From Peribacillus simplex (GTDB lineage: Bacteria; Bacillota; Bacilli; Bacillales; DSM-1321), in the NCBI RefSeq assembly GCF_030123325.1, contig NZ_CP126106.1:4616001-4680000 (forward strand): a DNA stretch of 64,000 bases. The letters run 5' to 3'. Shown here piece by piece: positions 8,075 to 17,287 of the stretch. The position numbers and the translations under genes were made by a program. Under the pieces are notes generated by a model. It did no database searches, had not been told where the DNA came from, and worked only from the letters and a program-made list of their open reading frames with translations. The stretch's first letter is position 1; every line of letters starts with the position of its first letter.

Positions 8075-8845
8075 TTAACGGCTCGTGTAACCTGCATCGA
8101 CGTGCAAGGTTGTGCCCGTTACATAAGAGGACTGGTCTGAAGCTAACCATAAGCTAGCCTGTGCGACTTCCCTTCCTTGTCCAAACCTGTTCAACAGGCT
8201 AAGCTGCGGTGCGTATTCTTCTTCGGTGAAACCAAACTGTTCCAATGCTCCACGTAACATCGGAGTATCAATGGCACCAGGGGCCACAGAGTTAACACGT
8301 ATGTTTTTGTCTCCATTTTCTAGTGCAGCGACTTTCGTCATTCCGACAACTCCGTGCTTTGCAGCGACATAGGCCACATTATCCGGCTGAGGACGGAAGC
8401 CGCTGACGGATGAAATATTGATGATCGATCCACCATTACCTTGCTTAATCATCTGTTGCAGTTCATATTTCAGGCATAGTGCTGTTCCTTTAAGGTCTAT
8501 TGCCATGAGCTTGTCCCAATAATCTTCATCAAACTCGGCTACTGGTTTGTCATCAGGAGTCAGGGCTGCATTATTGACAGCAACATCCAGCCTTCCATAT
8601 TTCTCAACAGTTGCATCGACCAGTGCTTTTACCTGTTCCGTTTTGGAAATATCGACCTTTTGGAAGAAAGCGATTCCGCCGTTAGCCTCAATTTCCGAAA
8701 CTGCCTGCTTACCTTTTTCTTCGTTAAGGTCAGCTACCACCACTTTGGCACCTGCTTCTGCAAATAGTTTAGCCGTTTCGAGACCCATGCCCATTGCAGC
8801 TCCTGTTACGATTGCCACCTTATCTTGTAATACTGGATATGTCAT
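8075..8845 (-). CDS. SDR family oxidoreductase
   Basis: SDR of 256 residues. The cofactor loop TGAAMGMG, VNNAALTP, INISSVSG (catalytic Ser) and YVAAK (Tyr/Lys) are all present, and VAPGAIDTP follows. The start at 8845 has AGGAAGAG upstream; an in-frame ATG 36 codons further upstream encodes residues unlike SDR N-termini and is rejected. A TetR regulator is transcribed divergently and probably controls it. A MITE sits directly at its stop codon, between the gene and its likely terminator. Substrate unknown. Confidence 0.87.
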   Translation of the reverse strand: MTYPVLQDKVAIVTGAAMGMGLETAKLFAEAGAKVVVADLNEEKGKQAVSEIEANGGIAFFQKVDISKTEQVKALVDATVEKYGRLDVAVNNAALTPDDKPVAEFDEDYWDKLMAIDLKGTALCLKYELQQMIKQGNGGSIINISSVSGFRPQPDNVAYVAAKHGVVGMTKVAALENGDKNIRVNSVAPGAIDTPMLRGALEQFGFTEEEYAPQLSLLNRFGQGREVAQASLWLASDQSSYVTGTTLHVDAGYTSR

Positions 8846-8962
8846 TCCAATCACTCTTCCTTTCTGTATCTTAGAGTATCGTGTAATTTCATCCAAACCG
8901 GGGTTCAGGTGATTTATCCCACCTAACATCCCTTTATCATGGATATTATCCAAATCGGAAAC

Positions 8963-8980
8963 TATCTCGACATTGAGATA
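8963..8980. promoter_or_regulatory. candidate TetR operator dyad
   Basis: TATCTC-6 nt-GAGATA inverted repeat in the intergenic region between the divergent SDR and TetR genes. Arms are short, so this is only a candidate. Confidence 0.3.
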
Positions 8981-9104
8981 TCATGAAACAATTAAAGTAT
9001 AAAATGTTTATGAAAGGGCTTCAATATGCAATACTATAAGAAATGTATGATACCCGACAGATTCATCGTTTTTGTCCATTAAAAAATCAGGAAGGAGTAT
9101 TTCC

Positions 9105-9701
9105 ATGTCCATTCAGCATCCAGATAGACGAGTAAGAAGAACAAAAGAGAGCTTTAAAGCGGCTCTATTATCTTTGATGGAAGAAAAAAACTTCCATACT
9201 ATCACCATTACGGAAATCGTGAATATGGCGAATTATAATCGAGGAACATTTTACTCCCATTACGAGCAAAAGGAAGATTTATTAGATGAAATAATCGGGG
9301 AGATGTTCGAAAAATTGAATGAAGCTTACCGTAAACCTTATCGCGGTTTATCAGTCGTCGAATTCAATAACTTACCTTCAAAATCGATTGTATTATTTCA
9401 TCATTTCTTAGAAAACAAAAAATTTTATAAACTGATGTTACACCCAGAAACTGCCTATAACTTCCGTGAAAAAATGACAAACAAATTAGCTGAATTATTC
9501 AGGGAAGACTATAAATACTCGACTGAGGCAAATCCGAATATTGATATTGACCTTTTTAGCACGTATCGGATCCATGGAATCATTGGATTGATAATAGATT
9601 GGATTGACAATGATTTCGAACAATCACCTGCGTATATGGGCGACCAGCTTATTCAAATATTGAATTTTCACACACCGAAATTCTATCTAAAAGACCGCTG
9701 A
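9105..9701 (+). CDS. TetR/AcrR family transcriptional regulator
   Basis: A 198-residue regulator. The N-terminal helix-turn-helix is seen as RRTKESFKAALLSLMEEK, ITITEIVNMANYNRGTFYSHY. The C-terminal half resembles the TetR_C domain found in Bacillus regulators of short-chain dehydrogenases. The ATG at 9105 has AGGAGT 7 bases upstream, so it is preferred over the in-frame start 11 codons earlier. Divergent orientation to the SDR gene at 8075-8845 suggests autoregulation and control of that gene. Confidence 0.85.
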   Translation: MSIQHPDRRVRRTKESFKAALLSLMEEKNFHTITITEIVNMANYNRGTFYSHYEQKEDLLDEIIGEMFEKLNEAYRKPYRGLSVVEFNNLPSKSIVLFHHFLENKKFYKLMLHPETAYNFREKMTNKLAELFREDYKYSTEANPNIDIDLFSTYRIHGIIGLIIDWIDNDFEQSPAYMGDQLIQILNFHTPKFYLKDR

Positions 9702-9768
9702 CCCCCACATGGCTTCATTGATTTTCTTGTTTTCCTTGCCTTCCCCCTATCGTTTAATCGCAATTGTC

Positions 9769-10413
9769 CTATCCCTTTAAAAACTCTTCCATACCATTCA
9801 TTACACTTTCCAGCATGGTAATCGACCTTGAAGCATTCAAAGGTTCAATATCCAATGAATGATTTGCATGTGGGATTTTATCGATGCTTATGTTCGTTTT
9901 ATTTTCAATCGCTTGAATTTTATCTGGAATATAATGATGGTCTTTATCTCCGATTACTATATGTGCTGAATGATTGCTGCTCAATAGCCCAGCAAAAATC
10001 GAATCGAACTTCAATAGAGGCGTAAGCAAAATCATTTTGGCTTTCATAAACCGCTCACTTTTCATAATTCCATTGATGATGGGGATGGTGCCAAGTGATT
10101 TACCTAAAAACACTGTTCTTTGATATTCATGGTTTTGAAGTACTTCCGTAATGACGGGATTCACATCATTAACGATCACTTTTGTGATATCTACCAACGG
10201 ATGCTTGAATATATCCTGGTCGTAAGCGTAATGAATATGCACGACATCATACTGATTTTGAAGCATGATCATCGTCGAATAATAGAATAACGGCTTCTCA
10301 TACGTGTACCCCGCACCTGAAAACATAAAACAAACGGCAGGACTTCCGTTTTCAATATGTGTGTATGTAATTTCTTTTTCATTACTATTTATTTTTCTTT
10401 GGTTAACCTCCAT
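9769..10413 (-). CDS. alpha/beta hydrolase
   Basis: A 214-residue alpha/beta-hydrolase. The nucleophile elbow is FLGKSLGTIP (Ser in GKSLG), a likely acid is in VIGDKDHHYIP, and the catalytic His is in IPHANHSLD. The oxyanion region FMFSGAGYTYEKP precedes. GGGAGG lies 8 bases before the chosen ATG. A longer in-frame ORF (to 10506) has no ribosome site. It is a single gene on the opposite strand to the downstream beta-lactamase. Substrate unknown. Confidence 0.8.
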   Translation of the reverse strand: MEVNQRKINSNEKEITYTHIENGSPAVCFMFSGAGYTYEKPLFYYSTMIMLQNQYDVVHIHYAYDQDIFKHPLVDITKVIVNDVNPVITEVLQNHEYQRTVFLGKSLGTIPIINGIMKSERFMKAKMILLTPLLKFDSIFAGLLSSNHSAHIVIGDKDHHYIPDKIQAIENKTNISIDKIPHANHSLDIEPLNASRSITMLESVMNGMEEFLKG

Positions 10414-10614
10414 GATAGATTCCTCCCATTCTTTCGTTTGCTTTATATATTCATTAGCTACCCTCTGCTTTCCTCCTTGATCGATACTATCTAAAACAGA
10501 ATCCAAGAATTAGGTTTCGTTTTTTATCGGGAATAGGTATACTTTAGCCATCAACCTATTTTTTGGAAATCACTTCTGGTGATGTATCAATCCAGCCTTA
10601 AAGGAGAGTGTGTA

Positions 10615-11406
10615 ATGAAAATCAAAGCGTTATGTTTCATTCTTGTCCTGCTAGTCACTGGTTCCATGGGTACGATTCACGCAAGTGCAAACGATCAAAA
10701 GGTGAAAGAACTGGATATCGGGGAGTCTTTCGATGGTGCGGAAGGCACGATGGTTCTCCAAAACTTAAAAAATGATAAAGTATATATCTATAACAAACAG
10801 AGAAGTAAAGTACGCTACACTCCGGAATCGACATTCAAAGTCGCGAATGCATTAATCGGCTTACAGACAAAAGCGGTGAGCGATGAATATGAAGTGAAAC
10901 GCTGGGATGGCGTAATCAGGGAATTTGAAGATTGGAACAGAGATCATACGCTTGCTTCAGCCATGAGGCATTCCGTGATCTGGTATTATCAAGCAATGGC
11001 CCGCGATATCGGGGCGGGAAACATGCAGCGATATGTGAACCTGATTGATTACGGCAATCGTGATATCTCCGGCGGGATCGATCAGTTCTGGCTCGACAGC
11101 AGCATAAAGATTTCTGCCCTGGAACAAGTCCAATTCATCGAAAACCTTGTAGAGGAAAAACTGCCTATCGATAAGCAGCATATGAGAACCGTAAAGAGAA
11201 TCATGATCAATGAAGAAGCAGACTCATATGTCCTCCATGGAAAAACCGGTACACGCCTTTCCGATATGGGATTGGGCTGGTATGTGGGGTACATCGAAAC
11301 GGACAAAGGCAAATGGGCCTTCGCAACGAACATGGACGGCAGCGGAAGCAAAGCCAAAACGATTACGCTTGATGCCCTGAAAGAGTTGGATATCATAAAA
11401 GAATAA
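10615..11406 (+). CDS. class D beta-lactamase (Gram-positive OXA type)
   Basis: A 263-residue secreted serine beta-lactamase. After a Sec signal peptide (MKIKALCF... ASA) the class D motifs appear in order: STFK with the nucleophile Ser and carboxylatable Lys, S-x-V in HSVIWYYQ, YGN, and KTGT. Length fits Bacillus class D enzymes such as BPU-1 and YbxI. AAAGGAG precedes the ATG. It is monocistronic with a terminator at 11413-11446. Whether it confers measurable resistance cannot be told from sequence; related Bacillus enzymes vary widely in activity. Confidence 0.9.
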   Translation: MKIKALCFILVLLVTGSMGTIHASANDQKVKELDIGESFDGAEGTMVLQNLKNDKVYIYNKQRSKVRYTPESTFKVANALIGLQTKAVSDEYEVKRWDGVIREFEDWNRDHTLASAMRHSVIWYYQAMARDIGAGNMQRYVNLIDYGNRDISGGIDQFWLDSSIKISALEQVQFIENLVEEKLPIDKQHMRTVKRIMINEEADSYVLHGKTGTRLSDMGLGWYVGYIETDKGKWAFATNMDGSGSKAKTITLDALKELDIIKE

Positions 11407-11412
11407 TCGTTC

Positions 11413-11446
11413 ACGCATGCTCAAAATTCTTGGGCATGCGTTTTGC
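11413..11446 (+). terminator. intrinsic terminator of the beta-lactamase gene
   Basis: ACGCATGC/GCATGCGT stem followed by TTTT, 7 bases after the stop codon. Confidence 0.75.
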
Positions 11447-11456
11447 CTTTTCTTAA

Positions 11457-11676
11457 GGCTCTTTTCGTAAAGATTGTTGTTTTTAAAAACTAAACGATTT
11501 AAGGTTGATTGGAGCGCAAGTGCGAGACTCCTGCGGGAGCAGCGGGACAGGTGAGACCCCACTGGCATTTACGCCGAGGAGGCTCACCGCCCGCCCCGCG
11601 GAAAGCGAGCATCTGGAGGGGAAATCAACCACACCGCTTTACTTGGTAAATAGCAACAAAGTATGCGAAAACAGCC
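11457..11676 (+). mobile_element. MITE-like repeat A, copy 2
   Basis: A 220-bp copy bounded by GGCTCTTTTCG and CGAAAACAGCC. Exact 8-bp flanking duplication TTTCTTAA at 11449-11456 and 11677-11684. It lies about 10 bases beyond the beta-lactamase terminator. Confidence 0.88.
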
Positions 11677-11730
11677 TTTCTTAAAGATATCTGATAAACC
11701 GTGGGGTAGATTATTATAATCAAAGAAAAT

Positions 11731-11757
11731 GAGCATCTGCCAAAAGCAGATGCCTCA
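11731..11757 (-). terminator. intrinsic terminator of the CA-SulP operon
   Basis: GCATCTGC/GCAGATGC stem with CAAAA loop just downstream of the SulP stop, T-rich on the minus strand. Confidence 0.65.
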
Positions 11758-11772
11758 TCTTCCTGACAGGAG

Positions 11773-13530
11773 TCATGTTAAACCTATCTCCCGTTTTCTT
11801 TTTTGTTTTAATAATGCAGGCTTTTGGACTTGCTGGGAGAGTGCGGTACATTCAGCAAAAGAAAACTGTTTACATCCTTTACAACGGTTCTCATCCAGTT
11901 TGGATAAAGCTTTATTAATGGCATCACCCGTACTGGAAAAGAATTGTTCCTTACCTACCAGATTAATGAATCCGGTTTTTTCCAGCATTTCTTTTGGTTC
12001 CTGTTGAATCCCGGAAATCAACACTTGTAGATTTTGAAACTTGAATTGCTTCACGATTTCGGTGAGAAGCGCTTCTCCCGATGTATCGATAAATGGCACA
12101 TTGCTCATTCTTAATAGGAGGACTTTAGGTTTTGAACGCATTATTTCGTCGATTTCTTCTTGCAGCCTTTCGATTGAGCCAAAGAATAATGGCCCCTCTA
12201 TCGTATATATGTTAATCTGCGGGCAGCTTGAACCTTGTTGCACCATTTCTGGTTTAACTAGTTTATCAGCTGGATCTGGTAATACCTTCGATAATTTCAA
12301 TGTACCGCTCATCAGTTTAACGAAAGATAGGATGGCTAATAGCAATCCGATGCCGACACCTGTTGTCAGGTCAATCAATACGGTTAACACGAAGGTGACG
12401 ATCAATACGATCGAGTCCATGGTTTTTGCTTTTAAGATATGCGAAAATTCCTTCCGTTCGCTCATGTTCCATGCGACAAACATAAGAATGGGGGCCATGC
12501 TGGCCAATGGAATGGCCGATGCATAAGGAGCCAGGCTGATCAACACGAGCAATACCACCAGCCCATGAATCACACCCGATATAGGGGAAACTGCACCGTT
12601 TTTAATATTCGTTGCGGTACGCGCGATGGCACCTGTAGCTGGAATGCCTCCAAATAAAGGCGTGATCATATTGGTCAATCCTTGCCCCATCAGCTCCTTA
12701 TTGCTGTTATGTTTACTGTTGGTCATGCCGTCTGCCACTACAGCTGATAATAGTGATTCAATTCCTCCAAGCATGGCAATGACCAAGGCAGCCGGAAGGA
12801 GTTCGATCACTAGTCCGCCAGTGATTTGGGGAAACTGAAAATGGGGCAATGCATTAGGAATGGCGCCATAGGCCGATCCGATTGTCGCTACCTGACCTGG
12901 AAAGAATAAGCTGGCTACTAGAGTCGATACGATCAATCCCAGCAATGCTCCAGGAATTTTCGGTACATATTTTGGAGTCAGTATGACGAGAGTTAAACTT
13001 ATGATGGCTACCAGTACACTATAGACATTCACTGTATTGAAGTTCAACAAGATTTCTTTCATATTTAAAAGAAAGGCTTCTTCTTTTTTTAAGTTACTGA
13101 GTCCAAAGAAATTGGCAATCTGCCCAGAGAAGATAATCACGGCAATTCCAGCAGTAAAGCCGATGGTAACTGGACGGGGAATAAACTTGATGAATCTTCC
13201 CAGTTTGAAGACGCCCATAAGAAAAATCATGATGCCTGCCATGAAACCGGCGATTAACAGTTTTTCATATCCGTACTGCATGACCACCCCGAACAAGACC
13301 GGGACAAAGGCTCCGGTCGGGCCTGCAATTTGATATTTGGATCCTCCAAAAAGGGAGACCATGATTCCTGCAATAATGGATGTGTACAGTCCGTATTCCG
13401 GTCTTACTCCAGAAGCAATGGCAAAAGCCATCGCTAAAGGAATCGCTACAATCCCAACTACCACCCCGGCAACCAGGTCTTTCTGAAAACTGCCTAGATT
13501 ATATCCTTCAAGCCTGCTAGGTCCCATCAT
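11773..13530 (-). CDS. SulP family anion transporter with STAS domain
   Basis: A 585-residue SLC26/SulP permease with a dozen or so membrane segments. The N-terminal SulP signature YNLGSFQKDLVAGVVVG and the GLYTSIIAGI segment are clear. The cytoplasmic C-terminus carries a STAS domain (INIYTIEGPLFFGSIE, LLLRMSNVPFIDTSG). The ATG at 13530 has AAGGAG 7 bases upstream. It begins one base after the stop of a beta-carbonic anhydrase, so the pair is a tight operon. That pairing suggests bicarbonate rather than sulfate as substrate (inference). Confidence 0.9.
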   Translation of the reverse strand: MMGPSRLEGYNLGSFQKDLVAGVVVGIVAIPLAMAFAIASGVRPEYGLYTSIIAGIMVSLFGGSKYQIAGPTGAFVPVLFGVVMQYGYEKLLIAGFMAGIMIFLMGVFKLGRFIKFIPRPVTIGFTAGIAVIIFSGQIANFFGLSNLKKEEAFLLNMKEILLNFNTVNVYSVLVAIISLTLVILTPKYVPKIPGALLGLIVSTLVASLFFPGQVATIGSAYGAIPNALPHFQFPQITGGLVIELLPAALVIAMLGGIESLLSAVVADGMTNSKHNSNKELMGQGLTNMITPLFGGIPATGAIARTATNIKNGAVSPISGVIHGLVVLLVLISLAPYASAIPLASMAPILMFVAWNMSERKEFSHILKAKTMDSIVLIVTFVLTVLIDLTTGVGIGLLLAILSFVKLMSGTLKLSKVLPDPADKLVKPEMVQQGSSCPQINIYTIEGPLFFGSIERLQEEIDEIMRSKPKVLLLRMSNVPFIDTSGEALLTEIVKQFKFQNLQVLISGIQQEPKEMLEKTGFINLVGKEQFFSSTGDAINKALSKLDENRCKGCKQFSFAECTALSQQVQKPALLKQKRKREIGLT

Positions 13531-13531
13531 T

Positions 13532-14125
13532 CTATCGCTCCTTCTTTTGAATATGTATTTCGTCCTTGCTATATCCATCTATGATCCGATCCAATTTACC
13601 CGTTTCGGGATGGATGACCATACCGTGAACGGCAATGGATTCCGGTAATAATGGATGGTTTTCGATCAAACGGACACTATTCGTTACACTCTCCTCAACG
13701 CATTGAAAACCTGACAGCCACTTTGATAATTCAATACCAGAGTTTGTAAGGACATCAATTTGCTCCTGACTGACTTTCTTCTGCTTTGCGGCATCAAGCA
13801 GTGAAGAGGATTGAAGCCCCACCATACCGCATCCATGATGTCCGATCACACACACTTCCTCCACTTTTAGCTCATAAATAGCGACAAGGATACTGCGCAT
13901 GATGCTGCCAAAAGGATGGGAAACAATGGCTCCAGCGTTTTTAATGATTTTCGCATCCCCATTCTTTAAACCCATCGCCTTTGGAAGCAATTCCAGCAGA
14001 CGGGTATCCATGCACGTTATGATGACGATCTTTTTATCTGGATACTTTGTCGTTTGAAACTCTTTATACTTGTTTTGATCGACAAACACCTTGTTGTAAT
14101 CCAGAATGCTAGAAATAACTGACAT
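13532..14125 (-). CDS. beta-class carbonic anhydrase
   Basis: A 197-residue zinc enzyme interconverting CO2 and bicarbonate. The ligands and dyad are visible: CMDTR (Cys ligand plus Asp-Arg) and GHHGCGM (His and Cys ligands), with NAGAIV between. Size and motifs match Bacillus YtiB-like type II beta-carbonic anhydrases. AAGGAG precedes the ATG. It is the first gene of a two-gene operon with the SulP transporter, so the two probably act together in bicarbonate supply. Confidence 0.92.
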   Translation of the reverse strand: MSVISSILDYNKVFVDQNKYKEFQTTKYPDKKIVIITCMDTRLLELLPKAMGLKNGDAKIIKNAGAIVSHPFGSIMRSILVAIYELKVEEVCVIGHHGCGMVGLQSSSLLDAAKQKKVSQEQIDVLTNSGIELSKWLSGFQCVEESVTNSVRLIENHPLLPESIAVHGMVIHPETGKLDRIIDGYSKDEIHIQKKER

Positions 14126-14427
14126 TAATTATTCTCCTTTCTCGAGTTGAAATATGATGGAAATGTTTATGTACAATAATCCAGATGCCTTTCATCCAAC
14201 CAACTTATTTGGCCCTGATTTATCATTTGGTGCTTTATTCCATGTTAGAGAAATTAAATTAGAGTTAAATGATAGAAGGATTAGAAATTGGTGAGAATTA
14301 TTACATTTTCTTCTCTTTCCTTTTGCATTTTCCTTACTCAACGAAGCCAAAAAGGGTGATGCCTATTAATAGGCATCACCCTTTTTTATGATTTGCTCCA
14401 TTGCGTCTTGATTAATAAACCCTTTAA
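14126..14427. other. intergenic region, carbonic anhydrase to PepSY gene
   Basis: Holds the promoter side of the carbonic anhydrase operon and the terminator at 14350-14387. I see no ORF, repeat family or clear operator in it. Confidence 0.5.
14350..14387 (-). terminator. intrinsic terminator of the TCS-PepSY operon
   Basis: A perfect 17-bp stem, AAAGGGTGATGCCTATT with its complement, flanked by A and T runs so it can work in both directions. Confidence 0.8.
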
Positions 14428-15165
14428 TTAGTTATCAGGGCCATCATTATCATTCTCTTCATCATCTTCCCATGTTATTGTTTTTACTTCTTTTGTAAAG
14501 CCGTCAACTTGGACGACCGCGTCTCGATCATCCTCTAATTCAACTTCGATCAAATAATAAGGTGTCTGATCTGGGGGCTGATAAAATTCTGTATCGTCAC
14601 CTGTTCCTTTTACATGTTTTTCCGCAATTTCAATTGCTTCCTTTTCTGTAATGATACTATCTGCCACCATTGTCGAGTCAATAATGGCTCCAGAATATGG
14701 GTCGAGTATCAATGTGATTTTTTCGTTATTCTTATTTACCACAGCTTTATAAAAGGAATTTTCTTTCTCCTGCACAAAATCAATTTGTTCCAGATCACCT
14801 TGTGAGGTAATCCGTGCCTTTATTTCTTTTTGGGTCAGTTGCTTTTGGGGTATGTTTTCCGTCGTTTCTTCAGCTGCATGAACTATGGATTCTTTTTTTA
14901 GAGAACGAACTTCACCGCTTTTCGCATCCATCCTAATTTGATACACCCCGGTTTCAAGCTGCATTTCAATCCGATATTCTCCACCTTCACTTTTCGTTGT
15001 CTTTATGATGGTTCCAGGATATTTATCCTTTGCTGTATGGTTCACTTCTTCTTCCGTCAAGCTTTCAGCGGATAATGATGGAGCCCACCATTGAAATCCG
15101 ACGAATAATAGCAGGCCAAAAACGAGGGTTGATCCAGCTGTTATCAGCATTTTTCCACTCTTCAT
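14428..15165 (-). CDS. PepSY domain membrane-anchored protein (YkoI-like)
   Basis: A 245-residue protein with an N-terminal membrane anchor followed by about three PepSY repeats on the outside (LTEEEVNHTAKDKYPG..., LTQKEIKARITSQ..., ITEKEAIEIAEKH...), ending in a very acidic tail. PepSY domains are thought to inhibit or sense extracytoplasmic enzymes. It lies 83 bases downstream of the histidine kinase gene on the same strand, the arrangement of B. subtilis ykoGHI. It may be part of the sensing module or a target of the two-component system (inference). GGGGG lies just before the chosen ATG. Confidence 0.83.
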   Translation of the reverse strand: MKSGKMLITAGSTLVFGLLLFVGFQWWAPSLSAESLTEEEVNHTAKDKYPGTIIKTTKSEGGEYRIEMQLETGVYQIRMDAKSGEVRSLKKESIVHAAEETTENIPQKQLTQKEIKARITSQGDLEQIDFVQEKENSFYKAVVNKNNEKITLILDPYSGAIIDSTMVADSIITEKEAIEIAEKHVKGTGDDTEFYQPPDQTPYYLIEVELEDDRDAVVQVDGFTKEVKTITWEDDEENDNDGPDN

Positions 15166-15248
15166 CGTATCCCCCATCCAACGTCATTCTGACTTATTTA
15201 ATCTTGATAAAATGAGACCGATAAGAATTCACTATTTAAGAGACTCAA

Positions 15249-16589
15249 TTAAAATAAAAGGGTGACGATCGTTCCCCTGCCTTCGAGACTATCCATTTCA
15301 ATCCGCACATCAATTGCATCAGCAATTTCCTTTGCCATGGTAAGCCCCAATCCTGATCCGCCTTTCTTTCGGCTTCTTGCTTTATCTACACGATAAAAGC
15401 GATCGAACACTTTTGGCAATTCAGCCTTTGGAATTCCATCCCCTCTGTCTTCGATGCGGATATATGCTTCATCACTTGTTTGTCCTATGTAGACTGAGAT
15501 ATGCTCGTCACTATACTTTCTTGCATTGTCTAAAAAAATGAACAAAAGCTGTTTTAACTTTTGAATGTCCGTTACTGCTTCAATTGCATCGCCACTATAA
15601 ATCTCCACTGTTCGGTTGTACGCATTTTTATACACTTTCGCTAACTCTGCCATGATGTCGTTCAGAATGATGGTTTCCTTCTCTATATTCCATTTTTCCT
15701 GATGCTTTGCAAGCAGGAGCATTTCCTCTGTCATCTCCCTCATTCTTATGGCTTCAGAATGAATGGCCTCTATTGATTCATCAAACAAATCCGGGCGCTC
15801 CAACCCTTTTCTCTTCAAAAGACTTGCATAGCTTTCGATGACAGTTAGCGGTGTTTTTAATTCATGTGAAGCATTCGATACGAATTGCTCCTGTTTTTCG
15901 AAGTTGGCTTGCAGCAAATCAATCATGTGATTAAAGGTATTTCCCATTTCCACAAGTTCATCCTTTGATTTTTCCTCTAGGCTAAGTCGTTTAAATTGGC
16001 CGCTTGTTTGAATCTCCTTCATCGTATCAATCATCGATCGAATCGGACGGGCGATGAAGTTACTAAGAATGGTGCTTGATATCAGAACAGGTATCATGGC
16101 AATGACCGTCACAGCGATTAATACGATGCGCAGAACAGCGAGCATTTCTTCGGTTGCTGTAATGCTTTTGGTGATTTGCAGATTAACTACACTTCCATCC
16201 CCCCAAACGATCGGGTTTGAAACGAATACATACTTTTTCTTATGATAAGTGATGATCGCGCTCTTCTCACCCGGATAAAAGCCACTATCTCGATTGCTTA
16301 ATTGTTTTTCAGAATCGGATGTAACGACTGTTCCATTTCGTTGACCTTCTTTTACAATACCGATCATGCCATCTATAGGCAGATAGGCCCGAAGTAAATC
16401 ATTTGGTGAAATATCATTAACATTTTTACTAACATCAAAGGCAATTTTCTTTGTCTCCGCTTTCGCACGATTAAGTTCATTCACCATCATCAAATTACTG
16501 AATACAAAATAAATGGAAACATTCATTAAAAGGAGCAGGAAAATGAATAACACCGCTGTATATAAATTTATTTTCTTCCGAAGCCTCAT
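15249..16589 (-). CDS. HAMP-domain sensor histidine kinase (YkoH-like)
   Basis: A 446-residue membrane kinase. There are two membrane helices (about residues 9-30 and 150-175) around an extracellular sensor, a HAMP linker, the HisKA box SNASHELKTPL with the phosphorylated His, then the ATPase N box FLDNARKYS and G boxes (DRGDGIP, GSGLGL). The start overlaps the response-regulator stop (ATGA), so the two proteins are coupled. Signal unknown; the downstream PepSY protein suggests envelope sensing. Confidence 0.92.
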   Translation of the reverse strand: MRLRKKINLYTAVLFIFLLLLMNVSIYFVFSNLMMVNELNRAKAETKKIAFDVSKNVNDISPNDLLRAYLPIDGMIGIVKEGQRNGTVVTSDSEKQLSNRDSGFYPGEKSAIITYHKKKYVFVSNPIVWGDGSVVNLQITKSITATEEMLAVLRIVLIAVTVIAMIPVLISSTILSNFIARPIRSMIDTMKEIQTSGQFKRLSLEEKSKDELVEMGNTFNHMIDLLQANFEKQEQFVSNASHELKTPLTVIESYASLLKRKGLERPDLFDESIEAIHSEAIRMREMTEEMLLLAKHQEKWNIEKETIILNDIMAELAKVYKNAYNRTVEIYSGDAIEAVTDIQKLKQLLFIFLDNARKYSDEHISVYIGQTSDEAYIRIEDRGDGIPKAELPKVFDRFYRVDKARSRKKGGSGLGLTMAKEIADAIDVRIEMDSLEGRGTIVTLLF

Positions 16590-17287
16590 TTTGCATCCTT
16601 CATGACGTAGCCAACGCCTCTTACAGTATGAATAAGCGGCGTATCGAAGCCATATTCGAGCTTTTTGCGAACATATCGGATATACACATCCACAACGTTT
16701 GTTTCTCCATAGAAATCATACCCCCAAACCGCTTCCAGAATTTGATCCCTGTTTAGCACTTGACGCTTATTCTTCAGTAAATAAAGAAGTAAATCATACT
16801 CTTTTGGTGTTAGGTCAATTTCACTTTCACCTCGAATGACTTCGCGTGTTTTGACATTCACCTTTAAATCAGCGGTATTGAGCCATCCATCGTCTTCATC
16901 TTCCATTGAAGGTACAGCAGTCCGCATTCTTAAAACTGCACGAATTCGGGCAAGCAATTCCTCAATTTGGAAAGGTTTAGTGATATAGTCATTCGCGCCG
17001 AGATCAAGACCGGAAACTTTATCCTCAACAGAGCCTTTTGCAGTTAACAGGATGACTGGGGTGGAACTGTTTTTCATACGAATTTTCCGAAGCAGCTCGA
17101 TCCCGCTTATACCTGGAAGCATCACATCCAATAAGATCAAGTCCCATTTTGCTGATCGATACGCTTCAAGGGCTTGATTCCCGTCCATTGCCTTTCCAAT
17201 TTGGTAGCCTTCGATTTCAAGCTCCAATTCTAGCAGTCTCAAGATTTTTTCTTCGTCTTCCACGATTAGTATCGATTCTTCACTCAT
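16586..17287 (-). CDS. OmpR/PhoB family response regulator (YkoG-like)
   Basis: A 233-residue regulator. The receiver domain has the acidic pocket (VEDEEK), the phosphoacceptor Asp in LILLDVMLPG, and the conserved Thr and Lys (LLTAKG, YITKPF). The C-terminal winged helix contains LTPKEYDLL and the VYIRYVRKKLE recognition region. AAAGGAGG lies before the ATG. It is the first gene of the operon with the kinase and the PepSY protein. Confidence 0.93.
   Translation of the reverse strand: MSEESILIVEDEEKILRLLELELEIEGYQIGKAMDGNQALEAYRSAKWDLILLDVMLPGISGIELLRKIRMKNSSTPVILLTAKGSVEDKVSGLDLGANDYITKPFQIEELLARIRAVLRMRTAVPSMEDEDDGWLNTADLKVNVKTREVIRGESEIDLTPKEYDLLLYLLKNKRQVLNRDQILEAVWGYDFYGETNVVDVYIRYVRKKLEYGFDTPLIHTVRGVGYVMKDAK

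Noticed and set aside
10615..11406. Acquired resistance cassette around the class D beta-lactamase
   Set aside because: There is no integron, transposase or composition shift; the gene looks like a resident Bacillus class D enzyme.
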